This document shows, piece by piece, positions 1 through 8,204 of a DNA stretch of 30,741 bases. Position 1 is the stretch's first letter; every line of letters starts with the position of its first letter. The notes under the pieces are model-generated. The model was not told the origin of the DNA and did no database searches. It was given only the letters and a program-made list of their open reading frames with translations. A program made the translations under genes and the position numbers. The stretch comes from JBOGJG01 sp050747825 (lineage in GTDB: Bacteria; Acidobacteriota; UBA6911; RPQK01; JBOGJG01): contig JBOGJG010000444.1 in assembly GCA_050747825.1 (NCBI GenBank), forward strand, positions 1 to 30,741. The letters are read 5' to 3'.

Positions 1-2866
1 CTTCTGGCCCTCGCCGCCGCAGTGTGACCGAAGTGGCGCTCTCGTTGGCAATAACACCGCTGAGCAGCCTACCATCTTTTGTTTCGATCGTATAGGACTC
101 ATAGCCAGGCGTGATGTCCAGATTAGGGTCGAGGATCTGGATCAACAGAAAACCTTTGGAACGGCGACTGGTCAGATTCAACAAGTCCGGTCCAACCTCT
201 GCCCCCATATCGCCGACTTTATGGCAGGCGCTGCAGGTTTCCTCGAACACTTGCCTTCCCTGCTGGGGACTGCCCTTCATGGTGAGAGCGGCTCGGTATT
301 TACGGATTACTTCCTGCCGGTCATCGGGGAGATCCTTGAAGAGGGATTGGGCGCGCCTGCTGATTTCCGAATCACGGGCGCGGGTCAAGCGAGCCACCTG
401 AGAGCGGTTGAGACTCCAGGGTTGAATCCGGCCGTCTTCGACCGCATCCAGAAGCGCCCGGAGGTGATCGGGCTTACTTGAGACGCCTTCCCAAACAACT
501 TCCCGGACCGGGACGGTGTAGCTTCGCCAGCCGTCCAGCAGGATCTGAATAGATTCGGGATTCCCGATTCTGACGAGAGCCCGGGCAGCCGCGGCTCGAA
601 GATCCGAGGGTTCCTGCAGGCTCAGAAGGTCCGCAAAGAGGAGAATCTGCGCATCCGTGGGATCCAACCCCAGCAGTCGGACAGCGTTGACACGCTTTTC
701 CAGGGGGACCTGATTGTTCCGGGCCGTCTCGCTTGCTCTGTTCAGCGTGGCGCGAAGCTGGGCAGAATTCTTGAGATCAATGTGGCTGATGACGTCCAGC
801 GCCGAGGAACCCACCTGGGGAGACGAGGATTGGACCAGGTCGAGCAAGACCTGCTGAGTCGAAGCGGGGAGATCAATCTGCCGGGCTGACCCTTGGTTGA
901 GTCCATCAGCAAGCCCCTGTAGGGTGGCGGCCGCGTACCCTCTGGGTGTACGGTCGCGACTCGGATTACCCTGGCGACCTATTAACGCCAGTACTTCGGC
1001 AATCTCTCCGCTCTTCTGCCTCGCCCCCACAATTCCGGCAATCCGTCCCAGAAATTCCTCGGTGCCGGTCGGTTCGGCTGATCCAAGAAATTCGCGATAC
1101 CAGCGCGTGGCATTTTCGGAGGCCGAGGTCAGGACGGCGATTTGGAACCACGAATTGTCCAGATGCCGGGCGGCAATCCGGTTGAGCGCCTCAAATGACT
1201 TCTTCTCCGGCAACAACCCCAGCGTACAGGCCAGTTGAAAGGAAACTCTCTCATCGGGATCACCGGCCATCTTCAACAGTCTTTCCTGAACTGGCTCGAT
1301 CAACACCCCTTCCGCCAAACGTATGGCATGCTCCCGAACCAGCGGATCATCGTCGCCCAAGGCTGCCAGGACATGATCCGGTTCGAGACTCCGGATTCCC
1401 TCGAGCGTCCAGAGCGCGTGAATCTGGGCTTGGGCCCAAGGCGCCTTTCGAGCCAGCGCGACCAAATCAGGAATCGCCGAGAAATCCTGGCGATCTACCA
1501 AAAGACGCTGGGCAGTTAGCCGCCACCACATATTGGGGTGAGATAAAGCCTTCACCAGGTCTGACGGACTGGCGGTCTCCAGTTGCGGCTTAGGAGCTTT
1601 CGAGCCGGAGTCATAAACAACTCGCCAGATCCGCCCTTTGTCATCTCCCTCCCGCAGATCAAACTGCCCCTCCATGCCTTCCGGAACATAATCCGGATGC
1701 TCCACATACTTTCTGTAGTAATCAGCGATATAAAGTCCACCGTCCGGACCGGTCATGGTAAAGACCGGCTTGAACCACGGATCGGTAGAAGCCAAGAATT
1801 CCGCCTCCTCGAGGGCTCGCCTGGCGATAAAAGTGGGGCCGTCGGGGACCAGGATATCGGCATGGACCAGGTTATGGACCGGCTCACAGACGAAATAGGC
1901 GCCGTTGTATTTGTCCGAGAAGCTCCCGCCCGTATAAACCGAGTTGCCGCAGGCCGAGGTGAACTGCCCCACCTGGGATTCGTGAATAAAAATGGGATCT
2001 TCCGTGATCGGGTAGACAATAGACTGATCCTGGTGATCGGACGGGAATTGCATGGCCGAACTCACATTCAGATAAGGATTGCGGGTCAGATAGCGGAAAT
2101 CGATGACGGCGTGCCGGATATGATTGCTGTTCCAATCCATGAAACGGTTGCCTCCGGCATCGAAGGTGTTTCCGAACTGGGAATTGCCGGTAACAGGCTC
2201 CAGCTTGAATTGATCGGGTTTGAAGCGGAAGTCCATTCCCAATTCCGAGATATCCACCGGGGCCACTTCCGGATGATCCGGGAAATGGATCGGTTCCCCC
2301 GGTTGGCCGAACTGCTGGGGATGTCTTCTGGAAGGCCCGACCTTGGGATAGGCTCCGTAAATCCAATTGTCGATCGCGTAAAGTAACCCGTTCATCCGCA
2401 GTTGCGGGTTATACGGGTTGAAACCGGTCAGTACCACTCGCTTCTCGTCGGCGCGATTATCGCCATCGGTGTCGGCGAGATAAAAGATATCCGGGGCCGC
2501 TCCCACCAGAACACCCTCTTTCCAGGCCATCACCGAATTGGCAAAGCGAAGGTTATCGGCATAAACGGTACTTGTTTCAAAGTATCCGTCACCGTCGGTA
2601 TCCTCGAGCAATTTAATCCGGCATCCGGACTCCGATCCCATCGGATAATCCGCATACTCAGCCACAAACATGCGTCCCCGGGCATCAAAAGAGATCGCCA
2701 CAGGATCCGCAACATCAGGCTCCGCTGCTGCCAGTTCAATCCGAAAGCCTTCCGGCAGTCTGAAAGTCTCGACCGCATCCTGAGGCGAATAAGGGGGACC
2801 GTCAGTTCCACATGCAGCAAAGAAAATGAGTGAGAAAAAGGGCAAGATGACATGTCGGACCGTCAA
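1..2866 (-). CDS. PVC-type dehydrogenase/HEAT-repeat/cytochrome c lipoprotein, 3' end outside window
   Basis: One uninterrupted minus-strand frame of about 955 codons runs off the left edge. The start is a TTG at 2866 with an excellent ribosome site, AGGAGG ending 8 bases before it. The N-terminus is a lipoprotein signal (hydrophobic FFSLIFFAAC, with Cys19 as lipidation site). Residues about 30-400 resemble the putative membrane-bound dehydrogenase domain (TIGR02604 type, soluble glucose dehydrogenase-like propeller): EGFRIELAAAEP, ISFDARGRMFVAEY, MTGPDGGLYIADYY. Residues about 420-830 are helical HEAT-like repeats. A c-type haem motif CSACH begins at about residue 878 and is followed by the usual haem-domain tail (VGPDLLNL, ILDPNLDITPGYESY). 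It probably oxidises a sugar or alcohol in the periplasm and passes electrons to its haem. The substrate is unknown. It lies 183 bp downstream of ceramidase-like 1 on the same strand, so co-transcription is plausible. Confidence 0.88.
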   Translation of the reverse strand, partial: MTVRHVILPFFSLIFFAACGTDGPPYSPQDAVETFRLPEGFRIELAAAEPDVADPVAISFDARGRMFVAEYADYPMGSESGCRIKLLEDTDGDGYFETSTVYADNLRFANSVMAWKEGVLVGAAPDIFYLADTDGDNRADEKRVVLTGFNPYNPQLRMNGLLYAIDNWIYGAYPKVGPSRRHPQQFGQPGEPIHFPDHPEVAPVDISELGMDFRFKPDQFKLEPVTGNSQFGNTFDAGGNRFMDWNSNHIRHAVIDFRYLTRNPYLNVSSAMQFPSDHQDQSIVYPITEDPIFIHESQVGQFTSACGNSVYTGGSFSDKYNGAYFVCEPVHNLVHADILVPDGPTFIARRALEEAEFLASTDPWFKPVFTMTGPDGGLYIADYYRKYVEHPDYVPEGMEGQFDLREGDDKGRIWRVVYDSGSKAPKPQLETASPSDLVKALSHPNMWWRLTAQRLLVDRQDFSAIPDLVALARKAPWAQAQIHALWTLEGIRSLEPDHVLAALGDDDPLVREHAIRLAEGVLIEPVQERLLKMAGDPDERVSFQLACTLGLLPEKKSFEALNRIAARHLDNSWFQIAVLTSASENATRWYREFLGSAEPTGTEEFLGRIAGIVGARQKSGEIAEVLALIGRQGNPSRDRTPRGYAAATLQGLADGLNQGSARQIDLPASTQQVLLDLVQSSSPQVGSSALDVISHIDLKNSAQLRATLNRASETARNNQVPLEKRVNAVRLLGLDPTDAQILLFADLLSLQEPSDLRAAAARALVRIGNPESIQILLDGWRSYTVPVREVVWEGVSSKPDHLRALLDAVEDGRIQPWSLNRSQVARLTRARDSEISRRAQSLFKDLPDDRQEVIRKYRAALTMKGSPQQGRQVFEETCSACHKVGDMGAEVGPDLLNLTSRRSKGFLLIQILDPNLDITPGYESYTIETKDGRLLSGVIANESATSVTLRRRGPE

Positions 2867-3049
2867 AATACTTACCTCCTGAGAGTGGACGCAGCTCTTC
2901 TAATTTCTCCCTGATTTCCTGAAGGTACTGCTCCGAGAGTTCGAGATGCTGGGCAACCGTGGCCGGATTTTGAAATCCGTCCCCGTGGACGGTAACATAC
3001 AGGGGTTGTATGGGCCACCAGAGTAAAGAAGACGGCCTTTAGGCCCCTT

Positions 3050-4477
3050 TTATTCTGCCCCGTTAAGCTCATTAAGTAACTTTAATAATTGGTTGACTAC
3101 TTTCGGAGCAGCCTTAACTTCCAGGTAACTGGAGCGGGCCCGCCAGGTCTCGTATCCTCCTAGTTTGTGACGCTCGGGAGGCGGCAAATAGCCGTTGTAA
3201 CCGTTGGCCAGCGAGAAGGTAAACGTGGTCTCAAAAGGGCTCTTTTCCTTCAGTTCGAGCCCAATTTCGGCAAAGACTTCGCAGGGAATGGCGGCGATAC
3301 CCAGGTCGCCTATCCTCAAGGCCTGCAAGATCATGGGCACCTTCTCCGGATATTCACTCAACAGCACCGTCTCGCGTGCGTAGATCTCGGGCTTGGAGCT
3401 CATGGCCGGACCCTTTGCCTCCATCATCATCTGCTGGGCGCGCCGCACATCCTCATCGCCGGGCAGGCGTACCCCCAGTTGGATCTCCGTCTGCCGGACG
3501 TCCAGTGGAACCCAGTCCTGGTGCTGGATCGATTTATAGACGCGCAAGGCCTCATCCGCGACATCATGGGCCACCCGCCGCATCTGAGCATAGGGAGGCT
3601 GCTTGCCGCGCGGGTGCAGGCGGTCATTATTATTGATGTCCCCGCTGGTGCCATTGGACATAATACCCACAAACGGCGGAGTGACGCGGTCCGCCTCCAG
3701 CAGTTCCTGAACACGGTCGGCAAACATCCCAAAGTAATCAGCAGAAATATCTCCCCGGCGCACTCCCCCCACATAGTGCAGCGAGTAATTAGCCAGGAGC
3801 GCAATGGGCCGGCCGTCTGACGCCCGGACCGAAACTATGGAAAGGTCCGGGTCAGTGGGGCCGGCCGGACCTGCGAGGTCGGATTTGTCTACGGGCGCCA
3901 GAGCAGCCAATACATCATTTCCCCCAAAGGGATTGGGTGTGAGCGTCCCGGGCTTCACTTTCCAGCGACGATTAAAGACGTGCTGGGGGACTTTGCCGAC
4001 GCCCCGACCGATTTGCGCGGGCTCGAGATTGTTCAGAGCCAGCCGCACGGCATCGGCGATCCGCACCGTAAGAAAATCCAGGTATTGGGCATCGGTCCGG
4101 CTCTGAAAGATCGAAACGGCCGTGGGAGCGGAATGGGTGTGCGTGGCCGACATAAGCATGTGCTCGACCGGCAGCCCTGTGTGCTTGTTCACCAGCCGCT
4201 TGGCTCTATCGAAGATCTCCCGCGGGATCATGCAACTGTCCACTACGACGATGGCCAGTTGAGTCTTTCCGTCATCCAGCGCAAGAGCGCGGGCGTGGAG
4301 CTGGTCATGGATATGCGCGGCCGTGCCATCCTGCATATTGCCGTTGATGGAAATCCCGAGCCAGGGCGTGATATTGCTGGTTGCCGCCCCCGCGCGAAAG
4401 TGCCCGGACCCCTCGCTGGCGGCCGGCGTCACAGTGAATGCCCATAAGAAAGTGAATGCGAAAAGGGATCTGATCAT
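3050..4477 (-). CDS. Ceramidase-like secreted hydrolase 1 (neutral/alkaline ceramidase N-terminal domain family)
   Basis: 475 residues with a cleavable signal peptide (MIRSLFAFTFLWAFTVTPAA). The family's opening RAGAATSNITP is at 28-38, the zinc-type THTHS at 112-116, a second histidine in YSLHYVGG (His234), then SGDINNND at 278-285 and a C-terminal LGGYETWRARSSYLE block. True neutral ceramidases are about 650-750 residues with a C-terminal Ig-like domain. That domain is absent here. Their catalytic serine hexapeptide GDVSPN aligns by eye with GDINNN, so the serine is replaced by Asn282. The fold and metal site look retained but the substrate may not be ceramide. The predicted promoter -10 (4490-4495) lies only 12 bp upstream of the ATG, which implies a near-leaderless mRNA. 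First gene of a minus-strand unit with the downstream dehydrogenase. Confidence 0.85.
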   Translation of the reverse strand: MIRSLFAFTFLWAFTVTPAASEGSGHFRAGAATSNITPWLGISINGNMQDGTAAHIHDQLHARALALDDGKTQLAIVVVDSCMIPREIFDRAKRLVNKHTGLPVEHMLMSATHTHSAPTAVSIFQSRTDAQYLDFLTVRIADAVRLALNNLEPAQIGRGVGKVPQHVFNRRWKVKPGTLTPNPFGGNDVLAALAPVDKSDLAGPAGPTDPDLSIVSVRASDGRPIALLANYSLHYVGGVRRGDISADYFGMFADRVQELLEADRVTPPFVGIMSNGTSGDINNNDRLHPRGKQPPYAQMRRVAHDVADEALRVYKSIQHQDWVPLDVRQTEIQLGVRLPGDEDVRRAQQMMMEAKGPAMSSKPEIYARETVLLSEYPEKVPMILQALRIGDLGIAAIPCEVFAEIGLELKEKSPFETTFTFSLANGYNGYLPPPERHKLGGYETWRARSSYLEVKAAPKVVNQLLKLLNELNGAE

Positions 4478-4489
4478 CTTTTGACTCAG

Positions 4490-4519
4490 AGTCTATAGGA
4501 GGGCTATTAAAATTGTCAA
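4490..4519 (-). promoter_or_regulatory. Predicted sigma70-like promoter of ceramidase-like 1 (module A)
   Basis: Read on the minus strand: -35 TTGACA (4514-4519), 18-bp spacer, -10 TAGACT (4490-4495). The predicted start of transcription is near 4483, about 6 bases before the ATG at 4477. The same -35/-10 pair with the same spacer length occurs at 12993-13022 and 13509-13538. Confidence 0.65.
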
Positions 4520-4534
4520 AATTTTTTTACATGC

Positions 4535-4560
4535 ATAAAGTAAATTTCATTATGATGAAA
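4535..4560. promoter_or_regulatory. Operator copy A (three half-sites)
   Basis: Plus-strand order: ATAAA-n6-TTCAT-n4-ATGAAA. The core inverted repeat TTTCAT-n4-ATGAAA (4545-4560) lies 25 bp from the -35 of the minus-strand promoter, separated by a seven-A tract. A plus-strand promoter begins 10 bp on the other side, so the site sits between two divergent transcription units. This is the most degenerate of the four copies. Binding by the IclR protein at 13588 is an inference. Confidence 0.6.
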
Positions 4561-4569
4561 GATCTGGTA

Positions 4570-4598
4570 TTGACGCCTGGGGCCAAGACATCTAATCT
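4570..4598 (+). promoter_or_regulatory. Predicted sigma70-like promoter of the GNAT-oxidoreductase pair
   Basis: -35 TTGACG (4570-4575), 17-bp spacer, -10 TAATCT (4593-4598), followed by a 5' leader of about 35 bases to the ATG at 4640. It diverges from the ceramidase-like 1 promoter, with operator copy A between them. Confidence 0.5.
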
Positions 4599-4639
4599 AT
4601 CGTGAGGCTTGGACTTACGTGTAAAGAAAAAGGGAGCGA

Positions 4640-5566
4640 ATGATGCACCTTCGATCCATACAACCTGAAGATCGGCATGAAGTAGCCGAGTTGATTTACT
4701 GTTCCATTAATGTCTGGTATCAGAAACACGGCGGACCTCAGATTTTTAAAGGGGGTCCCGCCGTCACTGAGGTGTTCTACGATGTTTACAACTCCCTGGA
4801 ACCGGGCTGCGCGCTAATAGTGGAAAATCCGGAAAGCGGGCGACTCATGGGATCCTGCTTCTATCATCCTCGCAAGCATCACGTCTCCCTGGGGATCATG
4901 AACGTTCACCCGAACTATTTCGGCCTGGGAGTAGGAAGCGCACTGCTGAAGCACATTACGGATTATGCGGATCGTGAGGGGTACCCGGCCGTCCGGCTGA
5001 CCCAGAGCGCCATGAACCTGGATTCCTTTTCGCTCTACAACAAGGCAGGCTTCGTCCCACGCTGTGCCTTTCAGGACATGTTCATACAGGTTCCTGAAAG
5101 CGGACTGAACCAGAGCGTAGCAGGATTGGGAAACGCTCGAGATGCGAAGCTGGAAGACGTCCCGGCCATGGCGGCCCTGGAAATGGATGTGAGTAACATC
5201 AGCCGGGAGGAGGATTACCGCTACTGCATTGAAAATGAGCTGGGCTTCTGGCACGTATCGGTCTACCAAAACTCGCGCGGGGATATCGACGGCTTCATGA
5301 TCTCATCTTCGCACCCGGCCATGAACATGCTGGGCCCATGCGTGGCGCGCTCGGAAAGAGAGGCAGCCGCATTGATACTCAATGAGCTGGGGCACCACAA
5401 GGGTCGATCTCCGGTTTTTCTCATCCCGGTCGAGCGGGAGAGACTGGTGCGTCAGGCATACGATTGGGGCGCACGCAATTGCGAACTTCACTTCTGCCAG
5501 GTACGCGGCGAGTTTAAGCCCTTTAAGGGAGTCAGTATGCCCACTTTTCTACCAGAAACTGGCTAA
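4640..5566 (+). CDS. GNAT-family N-acetyltransferase, likely two-lobed
   Basis: 308 residues, ATG with GGGAG upstream (a second ATG follows at once). Residues 89-103 (VHPNYFGLGVGSALL) match the GNAT acetyl-CoA pyrophosphate-binding motif (Q/R-x-x-G-x-G/A), followed by NLDSFSLYNKAGF, the usual C-terminal part of the fold. Residues about 145-305 look like a second, weaker acetyltransferase lobe with no clear P-loop. No signal peptide, so cytoplasmic. It precedes the oxidoreductase by 25 bp and is probably co-transcribed. The substrate cannot be read from sequence; an amino sugar or amine from the locus is a guess. Confidence 0.8.
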   Translation: MMHLRSIQPEDRHEVAELIYCSINVWYQKHGGPQIFKGGPAVTEVFYDVYNSLEPGCALIVENPESGRLMGSCFYHPRKHHVSLGIMNVHPNYFGLGVGSALLKHITDYADREGYPAVRLTQSAMNLDSFSLYNKAGFVPRCAFQDMFIQVPESGLNQSVAGLGNARDAKLEDVPAMAALEMDVSNISREEDYRYCIENELGFWHVSVYQNSRGDIDGFMISSSHPAMNMLGPCVARSEREAAALILNELGHHKGRSPVFLIPVERERLVRQAYDWGARNCELHFCQVRGEFKPFKGVSMPTFLPETG

Positions 5567-5591
5567 TCGAAAGTGCTGAAAGGAGAAACGT

Positions 5592-6626
5592 ATGAGCGAT
5601 TTGAATGTAGGAGTGGTTGGACTGGGCTGGGTGGCCGGAGCTCACATTGAAACTTTTAAGTCTGTTAAAGGAGCCAACGTCACGGCGGTCTGTTCCCGTC
5701 GTCAACTTGACGAAGCCGCTCTGGAGAAGCAATACGGAATTCCTCTAAGGGTGTATAACGACTATCAGAAGATGCTCGAAAATTCCTCAATCGATGTCGT
5801 GGACATCTGCACCCCCCACCCCTATCATCCGCAGCAGGCCATCGCCGGCGCCCAGGCCGGCAAGCACTTGATCATCGAGAAGCCGATCTCAATCACCTTT
5901 GCAGACGCCAAGGCCATGCGCGAGGCCATCCGTAAGGCGGGGGTCCAGACGTGTGTGTGTTTCGAGGTGCGTTTTAGCCAACATGGAAGCGCCGTTCGAT
6001 CAACGATCGATAAAGGGCTTTTGGGCCGCCTCCACTATGGAGAAATCGACTACTATCACGGGATTGGTCCCTGGTACGGGCAGTTCGATTGGAATATCAA
6101 AAAGAACATCGGGGCCAGCAGTCTTTTGACCGCAGGCTGTCACGCCTTAGACATGTTGCTCTGGTGTATGGAGAGTGAAGTGGAAGAGGTCACGAGCTAC
6201 AGCAACCGCAGCAAAAGCCCGATCTTTGAACCTTATGAGTACGATACGACCTCCGTCACCATCATGAAATTCAAAGATGGAAAGATCGGGAAAGTGGCTT
6301 CCCTCGTGGACTGTCTACAACCCTACTATTTCCGTATCCATTTGTTTGGAAGCGAGGGTAGCTTCCTGGATAACCGCTTTTACAGCAAAGCCATCGAAGG
6401 CTTGGATAAAAATCAGTGGAGCACGCTGGGAATCCCGCTGATCGACTCGGGAGATGTGGCGCACCATCCCTATCTGCCGCAATTTCAGGCTTTCGTCCAG
6501 AGTATTAACAACAACAAACCGATGCCTCGCACCGATTTCGAGAGCGCCTTTGAGACGCATCGCGTGGTCTTCGCTGCCGACCTTTCAGCCCAGGAAGGAC
6601 GAGCCGTCAAGCTGTCGGATATGTAG
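5592..6626 (+). CDS. Gfo/Idh/MocA-family NAD(P)-dependent oxidoreductase
   Basis: 344 residues, ATG with AAAGGAG 7 bases upstream. The N-terminal Rossmann fold carries GVVGLGWVAGAH (7-18). The family signature EKP is at 96-98. The catalytic region GASSLLTAGCHALDMLLW (174-191) supplies His184 and Asp187, as in active members. These enzymes oxidise or reduce hydroxyls of sugars, inositols or sugar derivatives. No signal peptide, so it acts in the cytoplasm on an imported product. Second gene of the GNAT operon. It faces the DUF1080 genes tail to tail across 44 bp, where I see no strong terminator. Confidence 0.9.
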   Translation: MSDLNVGVVGLGWVAGAHIETFKSVKGANVTAVCSRRQLDEAALEKQYGIPLRVYNDYQKMLENSSIDVVDICTPHPYHPQQAIAGAQAGKHLIIEKPISITFADAKAMREAIRKAGVQTCVCFEVRFSQHGSAVRSTIDKGLLGRLHYGEIDYYHGIGPWYGQFDWNIKKNIGASSLLTAGCHALDMLLWCMESEVEEVTSYSNRSKSPIFEPYEYDTTSVTIMKFKDGKIGKVASLVDCLQPYYFRIHLFGSEGSFLDNRFYSKAIEGLDKNQWSTLGIPLIDSGDVAHHPYLPQFQAFVQSINNNKPMPRTDFESAFETHRVVFAADLSAQEGRAVKLSDM

Positions 6627-6670
6627 TATACGGCTGTAGTACATTCTGGAAGTAAGGAAAAAGAGGCGCG

Positions 6671-7306
6671 TTATCTTTTACTGAGGTCCAGGATGTAAAT
6701 GTCCTTGAACCACATGTTTCCCACGCCCCCCGAGTGGAGTTGCAGGGAGATGTATCCGTCAAAGGACCTGGGCCGCGGATCGGTGAAGTCCACCATCTGA
6801 ACGCCGTTGAGATACGAGATGTAGCGATTGCTCTCGACCTTCATTAGGAATTCGTTCCACTCGTTTGGCCGGACCAACGGTTCCAATTCGGGAGCAGGCC
6901 AGACAATCCAGCTCCGACCGTCGCCGTAAACGCCGCCCGTGTGATTACCGATCGTTCGATCAATCTCAAATTGGAGGCCTTGTGAAACATTGGCCGTGCC
7001 TGGCTCAAAATCCGAATGGAAGAACACCCCGCTGTTGCCATTTGCATCCGCTTTGAATCGAAGGAACAGGTGGAAGTCCTTGTATTTCTCCTCGGTTCGT
7101 AAATAGCCGTACTCCTCGGTGATTCCCTGGCCGTGAATGGCTCCGCCTTCAACTTCCCACTTCTCATTTCCCACCTTTACCCAGCCGGCCAGGTCCCGCC
7201 CGTTGAACAGGGAGACCCATTGCTCGTTCGGCAAAGTGGGACCTTGATTTTGAGCAAGGCTCATTGCAGTAAATAGAAAAAGAATTAAAGAAGCTTGAAT
7301 TTTCAT
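6671..7306 (-). CDS. Secreted DUF1080 (3-keto-disaccharide hydrolase-like) protein, short form
   Basis: 211 residues with a signal peptide (MKIQASLILFLFTAMSLAQ). The DUF1080 jelly-roll begins with EQWVSLFNGRDLAGWVKVG and shows the family's GGAIHGQG, NSGVFFHSDF and GVYGDGR segments, then YLNGVQMVDFTDPRP and a closing IYILDLSKR. Members fold like concanavalin lectins or glucanases; some cleave 3-keto-glycosides. Its start overlaps the stop of the preceding DUF1080 gene (ATGA, 7303-7306), so translation is coupled. Last gene of the TonB receptor 1 unit. Confidence 0.87.
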   Translation of the reverse strand: MKIQASLILFLFTAMSLAQNQGPTLPNEQWVSLFNGRDLAGWVKVGNEKWEVEGGAIHGQGITEEYGYLRTEEKYKDFHLFLRFKADANGNSGVFFHSDFEPGTANVSQGLQFEIDRTIGNHTGGVYGDGRSWIVWPAPELEPLVRPNEWNEFLMKVESNRYISYLNGVQMVDFTDPRPRSFDGYISLQLHSGGVGNMWFKDIYILDLSKR

Positions 7307-8151
7307 TGTTGTGGTAGTGGTTGAAGTTCGATTCTCCGGAAGAAGATCTCCGCTCCTTCCGACTGAAAGAGCAGTTTCCCTTCGGTTAAGTTGGCGTCAT
7401 AGCCTTTATTGACGACGACTCCATTGACCAGGTAAGTGAATTCGCCTCCCCTCACGAAGGCATCCAGACGATTCCATTGGCCGACCGGCTTCTCGACATC
7501 CTGCTTGCCGCGAAAGCCCAAAACGTCTTTCCAGTCAGGATCGCGGCCGTACCAGTTGATTCGCCCTCCTTCGAAAGTTCGGGGCTGGCCCTCCGGATCC
7601 CAAACATATTCGCCGTCACGATCCTGCCTTACGTTTGCCCTCATCTTGGGCGCCGTGCGATTGCCTTCGTTATCGTAGCCACGGACCAGAATGAAATCTC
7701 CGGTTCCTCCCTCGATAATCTGAAACTCAATCGATTTCATCCAGGGGCTGTTGAAATCGGCGGCGGCATTGCCTTCAGGACCCTGACAGTGCAGGAGAAT
7801 GCCATTGTCTCGCGTGCGATCCTTGCGATTTCCCCAGGTCACCGAACCCCAACGGTACTCGAGGATGAGATGGTAATTCGCATAGGGATTGTTAGTGATT
7901 AAGCCACCCCAGTGCTCTCCGCTGACGCGGATAGCAGGAGCGCCGTCCACTTGATCGACCACCGTAAAGACACGATGGGGATCTTCAAACTTGTAATCCG
8001 CCAACCAGGTATAAAAATTGGACAAATCCTTGCCATTGAACAGCTCAAGGGTTTCATTAGGTGTAAGGACATTCTTATCACTGGCACTGGCCAGATGAAT
8101 TGAACCCATCGCCAGCCAGGCGAGGAAAACAAAACGAAATGCTTTAGTCAT
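7303..8151 (-). CDS. Secreted DUF1080 (3-keto-disaccharide hydrolase-like) protein, long form
   Basis: 282 residues, signal peptide ending near ASA (residues 22-24). The domain opens with NETLELFNGKDLSNFYTWL and includes LILEYRWGSVTWGNRKD, DNGILLHCQGPEG, SIEFQIIEGGTGD and the typical close LLFQSEGAEIFFRRIELQP. AAAGG stands 9 bases before the ATG. Same family as the next gene, with an insertion around the WYGRDPDWKDV segment. Expected location is periplasm or cell surface. The tandem arrangement with ceramidase-like 2 suggests sequential attack on one glycosylated ligand (inference). Confidence 0.87.
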   Translation of the reverse strand: MTKAFRFVFLAWLAMGSIHLASASDKNVLTPNETLELFNGKDLSNFYTWLADYKFEDPHRVFTVVDQVDGAPAIRVSGEHWGGLITNNPYANYHLILEYRWGSVTWGNRKDRTRDNGILLHCQGPEGNAAADFNSPWMKSIEFQIIEGGTGDFILVRGYDNEGNRTAPKMRANVRQDRDGEYVWDPEGQPRTFEGGRINWYGRDPDWKDVLGFRGKQDVEKPVGQWNRLDAFVRGGEFTYLVNGVVVNKGYDANLTEGKLLFQSEGAEIFFRRIELQPLPQQ

Positions 8152-8204
8152 CGAATTACCTTTCGATCAATTCAGGCCGGAGGCGACAGGCCGGAGTATT
8201 CAAT

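Noticed and set aside
1583..2386. Long plus-strand frame of 267 codons
   Set aside because: It lies opposite the dehydrogenase lipoprotein, whose frame is open over the whole region with recognisable motifs. No family resemblance in the plus-strand translation.
3026..3047. Small hairpin GGCCT-n2-AGGCC followed by T-rich bases on the minus strand, as a terminator
   Set aside because: A 5-bp stem with a 2-base loop is too weak to call.
2872..3072. 66-codon minus-strand frame between ceramidase-like 1 and the dehydrogenase
   Set aside because: Overlaps the end of the upstream gene in another frame, no domain, no ribosome site.
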